From the NCBI GenBank assembly GCA_009103225.1, contig RHPI01001116.1, positions 589,286 through 653,285 of the forward strand: DNA of 64,000 nucleotides, in the 5' to 3' direction. The notes below the pieces were generated by a model. That model searched no databases, was not told the DNA's origin, and saw nothing but the letters and a program-made list of their open reading frames with translations. Position 1 is the first letter of the stretch; the number at the start of each line of letters is the position of its first letter. This stretch comes from Chlorokybus atmophyticus. Its lineage: Eukaryota > Streptophyta > Chlorokybophyceae > Chlorokybales > Chlorokybaceae. Position numbers and translations under genes: made by a program. Shown one piece after another: positions 54,602-64,000 of the stretch.

Positions 54602-55458
54602 CTTTGTGTGCCTTATACATGTGTGTACTTTAGATGACAGCGCAGCTAGCTGTCCGGTACGCCAGCCAGTTGGCGCATCGTAGTGACCAGAGCTGATGTC
54701 TTCAGCCCGGCCACACATATCAGGAGATGTATGCTCCTGCTATCTAGGGTATGGTGGGAATATAACTTGAGTTATCCATGCTTTTCAGGGATACACTTAT
54801 AAGGATACGTGCATTATTGCATTCTTCAGGTTGCTGTGCCCGATGCATTTCATTTCTGCGTTGAGAGCGGTCCTCATCGCATGTGTATATGTGAACAGCT
54901 TGGGATGTTTGCAAGCTTTTGCCGTTGAACTGCGAACACCCAAAGCCTTTTTGCAAGCTGGACCACAGCCAAGCAAGACCTTGGTTGGCTGTTCGCTCTC
55001 TTTATGCAATGACGGTGTTGCATAGGATATGTTAGAGCATGTAGAGCTAGCTTCCCCCTGCCTTCATGAACACAGGTAGACAGCAGACAACAACTTGATT
55101 AAGTTGTCGCTTGTGCATGCACTCTACACCATATGCATCAGGCACAACACAGTTGCACGCTTTGCATGTGGTTTATCAAATCAGCCTGTATGTGCGGTGC
55201 TATTGTGTACGCGCATGCCAGCTTTGTCGTTAATGCAATTGCTGTGTGCCTAGTAGGCACTGCCTACCGTAACAGCAACATGATGAGTCGCCCAGTGGCA
55301 GTGTGTTGTTACACCTCATTCAGATCTCCCGCTGACTTCTTGACCGCACCAAGCCGTCCGATGCAAGCTACCAGCATCGGACGGCCTTAGGAGTCCCGAC
55401 GATATCCACACGACAAACGCAACAGTGTCACCGCCACGTGGCATCCAGTGGCCGCACC
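54602..55458. other. Gene-free gap upstream of PAM68
   Basis: No exon supported. It contains the 3' end of the membrane-protein gene and the promoter of the PAM68 gene. A short inverted repeat, GTCCGATGC near 55354 and GCATCGGAC near 55374, lies about 80-100 bp before the PAM68 start. Confidence 0.4.
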
Positions 55459-56719
55459 ATGGCGACGGCGGCGGCGGCGGCGGTGCTGCCGTCCCCGGCA
55501 CCGGCCACATTGCCGTTGGCCAGGCTTACGCCGTCACTGCCGCAGTTGCACAGACGCTCCGCTGGCCCCAGCAGTTTGCTGACAGCCCGTCCAGGCAGCA
55601 AGGGCAGGCCGCTGCTTGTTGTCGGCGCGTCACGGCGAGGGTTTGGGCCCAAAACGGAGCGTAGGAAACCTGCCAAAGAGGAGCCTCTGCAATCTGAGGA
55701 CGCATCTCAACCAAGTCAGTGTTTAAGTAGCTGTCAGTGGGCGAGTGTGGAACTCAGATGTTGCTGCTTGCATTCTTGGTGGCAACCCGTTCCGATTGAA
55801 TGTGCATTCAAGCTTTCGGCCCATATCATGCCATTGCTTGGTGGCTTGTCGTTTGATGTGGAGCGTCGCGTTGTCGCATGCCTTGGACAGTTGAAAACAA
55901 CGTTGGCTGCTCGAAGCAGAGGCCATCGCACATGGCCATGACAGAGTCTCCTGATAAATGTCTTCAGGGTTTTTCTTCGACGAAGAGTAGGGCTCTTCGA
56001 AGAAGAACCCTGAATGCCCTTTCTATGGCCATTGGTTCCAATGCTTGATGACTCGCGTTGCATATGCGCGAGTTTCCAAGACTAGTTTTCTGCCAGGTGC
56101 GATCGCGCAGGAAGAGGATGAAGACTTTGACAATGACTCATTCGACGACATGGGTGAGGGCCCAAGCGGTGAGGTCCCGCAGGTTGTCACCGACCGCATG
56201 CTCAAGCGCATGCTTCTGTTCTCCGGCGTCCCGCTGCTGATAGGCCTGCTAACCTTCCCTGGACTGTACTACCTACAGGTGATGCAACGCAGTGTGCTGC
56301 GCAACAACATTATCTCCCAAACAATATGCGTAAATTTGTTTTGTTCATGCATGCGCTTCTTGTTTTGGGTGCATGCATGCATGTGTACGTGTGTGCGGGT
56401 GCACGCATGCTTGCATGCATTGCAAACGTGTGTGCGATTATGCGTGCGTGCACTTGCGTGCACGTGGTTATCTCTCTGGCTCATGTGCATGTTATGGATC
56501 TCTGCTTCTCTGTTGCAGAAAGTGCAGCACTGGGACGTGGCGCCGTCAGTGGCGTTTGTCCTTTCGATAGTGGCGTTTGGCACGGCGGCATTGGGCATCA
56601 GTTACGGGGTGATAAGTGCCAGCTGGGACCCAAGCAGGGAGGGCACCTTCATTGGGTGGAGGGAGGCCAGGGCCAACCTGCCTGTGCTGCTTGATACGTG
56701 GAAGCGTCAGCGCCGATGA
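55459..56719 (+). CDS. PAM68: PAM68-like photosystem II assembly factor
   Basis: Three exons (55459-55714, 56097-56278, 56519-56719) join in phase to 212 residues. The Ala/Ser/Pro/Arg-rich N-terminus (about 60 residues) is a plastid transit peptide. A charged acidic stretch (EEDEDFDNDSFDDM) precedes VVTDRMLKRMLLFSGVPLLI, a first membrane helix ending in FPGLYYLQ, and a second helix followed by the family hallmark GISYGVISASWDPSREGTFI and GWREARANLPVL. PAM68 is a thylakoid protein that helps assemble early photosystem II intermediates around D1. Intron 1 carries a strong hairpin (55963-56014). The match is close over the mature part, so the call is firm. Confidence 0.94.
55963..56014. repeat. 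Hairpin in intron 1 of PAM68
   Basis: Arms 55963-55987 and 55993-56014 are inverted copies (TTCAGGGTT...GAAGAG and CTCTTCGAAG...CCCTGAA) around a 5-base loop, with one three-base bulge. It is about 80 nt upstream of the acceptor and would be present in the pre-mRNA. Confidence 0.85.
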
Positions 56720-57873
56720 CAAGGCATCACTGCCTGGCTGTTCTGCAACCTTTAACTGGTACATCGTGCTAGAAGTTATGTTTACCGATCATATAGAGTG
56801 GTTGGGTGGGTTTGGGTGTCCCCTGTGCAGCAAAGCGTGAGACACAGCTTGCATGCGCATCCTGGCTTAGGGAGAGAGACGGCCAAGACAGAGTGTTGTT
56901 TAGAATCTTTACCTATCCTCCCCGTCTTTATCTGTGAGTGCATGCGTATGCTGGCAGAAAGTCTCAGTCCTTGCGAGTGTAAAAAAGGTTTCAAGCCTCA
57001 CATGCTCTGGCAAGGACTGTCATTCACAACCACACACATTGTGACATTTACAACCCGCACATACAACACGATATGGTATATACTCGACCACGGGGCTAAA
57101 CTACCCACACTATTACTACTGTACTCGCCTTCATCAGTTAGTCACACAGCATGCTAGTGTCCAAGTGATTCACCTGCAGCACGGCGATTGGTTAGTGGCC
57201 AGCCCTTGCAGCATCCATCCGTAGCAGCAGCAGCAGCAGCAGACCAACCGGACTCCCTTTCCTCCCCCCACAGCGCCACCTCCGCCCTGCTCAGTGCTCG
57301 CGCATCATGCACTGTGCAGTCGATGTGTATGCGCCAAAGCACACATGTGCTGCATGTGTGCTTTAGTGCATACATACATGCAAGTAGATAGCTGAGGCCA
57401 CTCATGGTTGTGACCTGCATGCTGTTCAGGTGACTTGTTGCCAGCTCTGCCATACTACTGGTGTCATGGTGCATAGCAACGCAGCTCAGCATACTCCCCT
57501 CAACACATTGAATAACAGCAGTGAGCAGGGCCAGGCCTGCCTGAGTTAGGTGCGCACCATTCAATCTGACATGCACTATTGTATGGACGTTAGATGCGCA
57601 CCAGTCAACCTAACATACGCTATTGTATGGACGTGCAGAGGTGCCTACACTAGTGTATACTATTGTGTTTCAACTGCGGTGATACATCTTGGGCTAGTAT
57701 ACATAACCTGGCGTGCATGCCCACGAATGAATTATATGCACAACGTCAGCAACCACGCAGCTATCATAACTACATTACACTCAGGGGTGCTGGACACATG
57801 TTGAGGCAGTCTGTGTCACGCCAATACGAGCAGCGTTTACAAAAGCCGCAAAATTGTGTACATTTCAGCGTCC
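56720..57873. other. Convergent gap between PAM68 and ribophorin I
   Basis: No exon supported. It holds a CAG repeat (about 57223-57243), a diverged dispersed box at 57088-57098, and a near-duplicate of about 47 bp at 57545-57640 (TTAGGTGCGCACCATTC / TTAGATGCGCACCAGTC, each followed by ...TATTGTATGGACGT). Confidence 0.45.
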
Positions 57874-60800
57874 TTAAGACAGGTCCTCAATGGAGGCAAG
57901 AAGGCCATCTATCTCTTTGTTCAGAGACAGATTCTTGGCGTCTCGAGGAGCAATCCGGCTGATAATCTCCTTCTCTGGCATGTCCTTCTTTGTGTACTCC
58001 TGCTTCTGCAGCGCAAGCTGCTGCACCAACAACTGTCGCTCGCGCTCCTTGGCATCAAGGTCACGCACCTGTAGCCATGCACAAACACACATCACCAACA
58101 TGTACACAAAACATACCCTGATGTGCTGAAACTGTGGTCATGTTGGTGTTGTCGAATAGCACCAACATGCAGAATGCAATGTACTCATGATGCTGTTGAT
58201 AAACAGCCACTGCAGCAAAAGCACACCTTGGCAACAAGAGCCGGCGAGCCTTTAGCCTCAAGTCCAGCGAATATGGTCTTCAACTCAACGGACGTGTCCT
58301 TCAACTCACCTTCCGTCTTCTTGCGCGCAATCTCATATGTCACCTGGTTGCGTGAACTGTACAACTCCCGTAAGGAGTAGTCGAGACGGTCATAAGCATT
58401 CTTGCGGCGAAGGAAGACGCCAGCCAACCGCTCTACCAAGGCTGACACCTGCCAACATTATGATGCTTAATCTAATCTTGGTTGCACTCAAGTGCAATCT
58501 GATGGACATTGTTGAGAGACACACCATTGGCACGCTCACCTCCTTGCGCGAGAGCTTGGCTTGATAAGCAGGGCCCTTTGAGATAGGGAAGTCAAACCGC
58601 ACATACGCCAAGCAGGCAGCAAAGAATATGGTGAATGCCACCACCAAAAGAGCTACCTTTCGCAGCTCGGACAGCGCTGAGGACTTGTAAACCACCTGAG
58701 GCATTACCCATACATCAGGTTGGCAACTAACACCACAACCCCAAACTGCAGCTCGCACAAGTCCTCACCTTCAATTTGACATTGTGTTCGCTGACAACAT
58801 TCTGCTTGTTCAGCACCAACACGGGACGTCCAACCGTGTCCAGGTAAGAAAACTTCACCTGCTTGCATGACAGAGTTAGAACATGGAATGTTGAGAAAAG
58901 GATGACAGTAACCAAACAGTAATCCAAAAGAATGGCATTAACCCAACATTCACATTGACAGCACGTACATCATCGCTTCTGGAGACAGCAAAAGGCAACT
59001 CATAGTGTATGCCGGAAGCGCCCTCCGGCAGGGCAATGCGAACGGTCAAGTCCTCCACCGTGACATCTTCAATCGGGCTGGCGAACGGGAGCTGCAAGAC
59101 CAGCTCACCCGACTTGCGCTTGGTCAAGTACTTGTCCAGAGGAAGCGAGTAGCCAAACGTGAATGCCGTGCGCCAACCGCCCATAAGAGGAAACCTTGGA
59201 GAGATTTGAAGCTCAACCTGCATGCAACCTCAACTGAGCTCTGCCTCATGACCGTGACGAGGTGATGTAGTGTGTAAACAGTGCCATGTGTACCTTATCT
59301 GCGGCAACTCGCAGATGCGATGTTGAAATGTTGCCAATCGCATCTCTGTAGTAAGCGGAATGCGCTCCAGCTGGCAGCGTCGCATGCAGCTCATTCAACG
59401 ATGCAATGGCAAAGGCCTGAGGAGCCCGCTGAAAGTCCAGCCTGTAAACCAGCTGAAGTCAATCCATGGCCCTAAAAACAACCAGTTCACATACAGTTGC
59501 AGGCGCCAGCTGTGAAGGCAAAGAAACGTGCAATAATTGTATGAGCACCTGGAAAACTGCCCCTTGTGTTTGGCACCTCCATGCCGAAGCTCGTAGTACT
59601 CCTCAACTTGCACGCTACCCCAATGAGACACCTGGATCTCACGCACCAGGCGGTCCACAACGGCAAACGGCTTGGCGTGCTCATAATGCACGACGAGGGG
59701 TGAGATTGTGTAAGGTGCGATGTCTGAGTACTGTCCATACGTAATCTGTTCGCCCGATACTTTGGTTGGCGGCTCTTCTGTCTTTGACTCAATTGTTGAG
59801 CTTGCCAGCAGCACCTGCATGATGCAATACCTCAGTGATGCTGTGCATGCAAAGCTGGCTGGGAAAATCAAACAAAGGACACTTACCTTTGTTGTCTGCT
59901 TTTGGGTCAAGTACGGCGAGAGGAAAAAGTGGTTGTCAGTGTACTTCACCTTCGGCACGTCGGATTGCAACACCTCTTCTGGAAACGGCTGAACAAACAT
60001 GTGACAAGCGCATATTAGCATGAGGCAACGTGTGCATGCATGTGGGGGCACGTACGCATGAGCACCAACTGTCTCTACATTCGCATTTGTCAATGGGCAA
60101 TACATGCTTGTGCTGCTTGTACCTCCAAAACTTGTGTGACAATCAACTCGAGGTCTATTGTTGCTGACTTGCCAGCTTCTACAGGCTTGCTGAGAGCGAC
60201 CTCGTACACAGCAATGCCGCTTGGAGCTGTGGTCACAGAATCCACTTTGGTTGTGGTTGCGGACAAATCATCGACATCTGCATCAACATGCGCCAGGCGA
60301 GATGCATGGTTGGCGGGAAGCCCGAAGCGGTATGCTGTCACACTAGCCTTGCCCTTATTCTCAAACTGTCAACACAGCACCAAAATTTACACCAATTCAA
60401 TCCACATGAGGCAGATATCACTGCTCACATCACACTTACAAGCATTATCCTACTAGCACTGATATTGCAACACTGCTTGTGGCATTGCAACTGTATTGCA
60501 GTCACATGCAAGGGTATCAAGTGGAAACTCAAGGTCAGCCAAACACAGTCAATACAAGTGATGCAGCAGCGTTGCATTGAATGCACCGTACCTTTATAGT
60601 TGTTGAAAGCCTGGCGAAGGACTCGGAAATGTCGACCTGCGAAAATGGGTAACAACGATCAGGACTGCAGGGTCAGTTCAGACAATACATTTCCACTACT
60701 GCATGCACAATCTACAAAAACTTAGACCCAACATGCTATAGCCTATCGCCTCGTCATGCCTGTACAACGACAACTAACAACACAAGTGCGCATGCAAGTC

Positions 60801-61214
60801 AAGCTAAAAGCTCCACCAGCAGAAGAGAAAGACAGTGCAAACACGTTCTCAAGTACACGACTCTGTACACGTGTTTACATGCATAGCAAGCCTCCTTTTT
60901 GGAATGCACGCTTGGATGTGATGCTGCGTTTGGAGAAGTCCAGGCACTCACAAAAATGTGAATATCATGCATGCAGCTGCTGGGTGCACACACCATGCAC
61001 GCATGCACGCCGACACACAATGCCAGAAGAAGAAGTTTCAGACATACAGTAGATGCGTTGTCTCCTTGCTATGTTACGGTATTCAGCTGAATCAACTCCA
61101 ACCTACCTCACGGGTGATCTCCGTGTTAACAATGTCCGTGTCCACAGCCGCCACAGAGGACAGAGCGGCGACCAAGACACACAAGACAGCCGCAAGCTGC
61201 CCAGCTGCCTTCAT
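57874..61214 (-). CDS. OST1: Ribophorin I, oligosaccharyltransferase subunit 1
   Basis: Eleven exons (61214-61107, 60636-60592, 60365-60123, 59988-59887, 59814-59549, 59441-59294, 59217-58969, 58858-58769, 58695-58540, 58448-58227, 58068-57874) join in phase to 607 residues, the usual family length. A signal peptide (MKAAGQLAAVLCVLVAALSS) is followed by the luminal domain: ITREVDISESFARLSTTIKF, YTDNHFFLSPYLTQKQTTKV, YGQYSDIAPYTISPLVVHYE, VSHWGSVQVEEYYELRHGGA, RFPLMGGWRTAFTFGYSLPL and FSYLDTVGRPVL. A single helix (VALLVVAFTIFFAACLAYV) comes next, then a cytosolic tail that is strongly coiled-coil (DLDAKERERQLLVQQLALQK). It is part of the ER complex that N-glycosylates nascent proteins. Confidence 0.95.
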
Positions 61215-63619
61215 AATCGTGGAGGGCCACCGTCTCCGCCGCCTCCACCGGCTCCACCGCCTCCGCCGGCTTATCGGTGGCAGGATCAGGGTTTTGCTCG
61301 TGTGCGGGCGTCCCAGCACGAACGTAAACCGTTGGATTAGCTGCAGTAACTGTCGTAAAGGCGGTGCATCCATGGTCGCCACAGTAATGTCGCCAACAGG
61401 AAGCGCTAGCTTTGCTTTTTATTCACCACGCTGAATGAAAATCAATTACGTGATAAGTCGCTGTAAAACTTATGCAGCAAAAGGTGCGCAAGTTTTGCAA
61501 GCAACCTATAGCCCCTAGCCCCTAGCCCCTAGCCCTATGCTTGTAACCACCAACATGGTAATCTCTTATATAAATGATAATATATCCCCTTGTCATCATG
61601 ATAATCAACAGGGTGATGAGAAGAATGTTAAAAAATTTATTGTCACGTACTTGCCATGACAACTTGCATACCGTATTGGTACTTATGCACAAGCACTAGG
61701 AGTTACAACACACAATATGCGGAAGCGATAACTTAGCGCTTGAACAGCACATCGAGATTGACATTAATGAGCACCTCATCTCTAGCCTCAGCCACACTCG
61801 CACCCAACATGCACACGTATACAGACATGTGTACAGAATATATGACGTGCTGTGTGAACATGTGCGTGTCAGAGCGTGTGACAACTTGAGCACAGTGAAG
61901 TGAAGTGACACGCACAACCACATTGAGCCTCAACAGCAATGCACACCTACGCACACTACCACATAAAGGCTGGTAGGGAGAGCCCTTTTACCAACGGCTA
62001 ACCAGGCACCCCACATACAAATAGTAAAGTTATCACTGCACACACATAATGATGTCCAATAGCAACCGCCATTGAAGGCTCAGATTTTGTACCCTTGCTG
62101 CTCTTTGACTTGGTACACAACGATGGCTCGCAAGGCTCTTGCAACCATGCAAGCATAATAGTCACACGCTGCGCTTACCTTTCAACAGATGGCAACACAT
62201 TCCCTGCACAAGGCTTATCAACCTCAACAACCAGAGTATCACCCATCTTGAAGTTGTTAATTGAACATGATAAAGTGAACATGCAGCTGTCACGTCATCA
62301 ACCTCGAAATATACATATATGCGTGTAACAGATATCTATGCATATGTGCGCTCACTGAGCGCTTTTTGTTACATAAAGCATTTGTGGCAATATTGCAATC
62401 ATTACATGTGTTATTGAGTTGTGTTGCTTGTGCTCATGCTTGTGCGCATGTATGCAGGTGTTGCTGCTTAGCCTTCAATATAGGGTCTTCTTGCCATCAT
62501 TGGCCCGCAATCGTGTCACCGAGTATTACCACATGGACGCTGAGCGCATGCATTTCGCTTCAGACTTTTCCCACCATGGGGTATAATGTTAGCATGGCTT
62601 GTCGTCCTCGAGCGCGTCAATGTGTGTCTACGTTTGTTCCTGATTAGATTGGCAATCTGGCACTCGGTGTTGCTTCGATCCCGCACCATTGCCATGGACG
62701 AGTATGTCGATGTGGTGGCGGACCCGACCCCTTACACCCACTAGTATGGTGAGAGCTTCCTCGCATCCAACCCCGCCACCGCCATGGAGTCCTGGGCTTG
62801 CTCAGCTAGCGCTGCTGGCTTGCAAGTTCAACACGGTGAACTGCTGGTAGGGCCCATTGATGTCTCGTGTGTGTGCATGTGCGTGCGCGTGCGCGTGTGC
62901 ATGTGTGTGTGCGTGTGCATGTGCATGCGCACGAGCGTGTCTGTTTGTGTTGTTGTTGTTGGTCTGTGTGTGTGCGCCTTTGACATGCCAGCTTCATGTG
63001 TGCGCAGGCGATGTGTACCAAGCTTCAAATCTCGATTTCACTCGGAGGTTTGCAGTTGCTTCCATCCGGTGATCGCCATGGAGAGATCATCAATGATGAA
63101 GCGCTTCATTAAATATAAGATTAACTGACTGACTTGCGCACGACCACCCTTGATGCGGCTTTTTAGTGCGAAACCAAGTGCATGTTTAACAAAGCCAACG
63201 AGCTATACCACTGAACCGCTGCATACGCTCAGGCTGTCAAATCGCTCAAGCAAGCAGTTATCAGTCACTGGCAGTGGAGAGTAGTTCGAGGTGGGTGTTC
63301 ACACGTGCACATGTGCACGTCATTAACAGAGGTTGCTAACAGTTTGTGTAGTCTCATGTAGGCCTTGTACAGCGCTGCATGCTCAGTTGGTGAGACCAAC
63401 TACCTTTCGTACACGTGGTTTCCAAGTTCTAAGACGAGTCCACTATGGGCGTGTCTTGCCATCAAGTGCTGCAGTTGTTAACAATGTGGCGCCTGCTGGA
63501 CTGCTTAGTCTCTGAGGCCGATGGCGTGCTTGCGAAGGTGCTATTTTCTTGTCATGTTGTGTGCCATGATGTTGCTAGCATGCATGTCCATATCATGTCC
63601 ACAGACATTGTGCAGGTGC
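61215..63619. other. Interval with no resolved gene
   Basis: The ribophorin I promoter should lie near 61215-61450. It also contains four TAGCCCC units (about 61508-61536) and a long TG/GC run near 62865-62960. A short frame near 62690-62810 is broken by one stop and resembles no family. Confidence 0.4.
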
Positions 63620-63694
63620 ATGGAACGCGCAAGCTTTCTGGAGCAGGGCCACGCACAGTACATTATGGCTGTCGTCAACTCACATCCTTTCCAG
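63620..63694 (+). CDS. Possible first coding exon of a gene running off the window
   Basis: An ATG directly after an acceptor-like TTGTGCAG opens 25 codons (starting MERASFLEQGHAQYIM, ending SHPFQ) that stop at a good donor, CAG|GTATTG, in phase 0. The composition looks like a real helical protein start. No following exon was identified before the window ends and no family is recognised. Confidence 0.25.
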
Positions 63695-64000
63695 GTATTG
63701 CTTTCTTCAACATAGCTTGCTGATGGGTGTCCACAGCTGTACTTGTGATGTTATTGCATGGCCAGTTGTGTCGGTTATGCTAGGGTCCTGCAATGCTTGC
63801 ACCAGGGTCCTGCAATGCTTGCACTTCAACCATGATAGGCACGATTGGGCGGGCAGCACAACGGTGGTATTGAAACTTCTACTGCCTGATATCCGGTTAC
63901 TATAAGGATGATGTACAGGTCAGGTGCATGTCTTAACCTCACGCATTGGCAGTCACGCATGCATGCGACTGCAACTGCGTATGCACACGCATCCATCCCC
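63695..64000. other. Window end with short tandem repeat
   Basis: Contains two adjacent copies of AGGGTCCTGCAATGCTTGCAC at about 63782-63825. Otherwise nothing recognised. Confidence 0.5.

Noticed and set aside
62690-62810. Frame TIAMDEYVDVVADPTPYTH, a stop, then YGESFLASNPATAMES
   Set aside because: It reads like coding sequence broken by one TAG, but no family was recognised and the flanks give no exon structure.
63165-63225. tRNA-like word GGTTCAGTGGTATAGCTCG on the minus strand
   Set aside because: It resembles a D-arm/A-box, but no anticodon stem, T-loop (GGTTCRAAT) or matching acceptor stem follows.

Overview
This is nuclear DNA from a flagellated green alga or a close relative. Genes are split by many short GT-AG introns. 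Products include a PAM68-type photosystem II assembly factor, a plastid-type adenylate carrier, an AP2/ERF regulator, a WSD-type wax ester synthase, an Argonaute, the minor-spliceosome factor RBM48, and a repeat protein of a type found on ciliary microtubules. No bacterial operon structure is present. The species cannot be named from the window. Intergenic DNA and introns are rich in TGCATGCA-like palindromes and TG/CA runs. || Layout: 1-5.3 kb holds an F-box-like gene (+) and a decayed Penelope-like reverse transcriptase (-). 6.4-8.8 kb holds TOM6 (-) and RBM48 (+). 9.5-10.4 kb has a second Penelope remnant. 10.9-16.8 kb is a divergent pair: a 12-exon GAPDH (-) and a repeat protein (+) whose first intron carries 336 bp of pure CT. 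A 517-bp assembly gap follows. 17.9-20.8 kb has a LINE-like scrap and an AP2/ERF gene (-). 20.8-26.3 kb is gene-free, including an AT-rich island. 26.3-28.7 kb is an unrecognised membrane/coiled-coil protein (-). 30.5-36.0 kb is a divergent pair, a GT2 polyprenol-phosphate glycosyltransferase (-) and WSD (+). 36.8-39.1 kb is the carrier (-). 41.4-46.8 kb is Argonaute (+). 49.0-54.6 kb is a divergent pair, organellar EF-Ts (-) and an unrecognised single-pass membrane protein (+). 55.5-56.7 kb is PAM68 (+) and 57.9-61.2 kb is ribophorin I (-). The last 2.8 kb has only a tentative exon. || The neighbours do not form a pathway; they are a sample of housekeeping genes (glycolysis, N-glycosylation, organelle translation and import, photosystem assembly, RNA silencing). 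Exon models were built by hand from splice sites, reading phase and family conservation. Most join with consistent phase from start to stop; unresolved junctions are stated. The most notable point is that the Argonaute has lost two of its four slicer residues.
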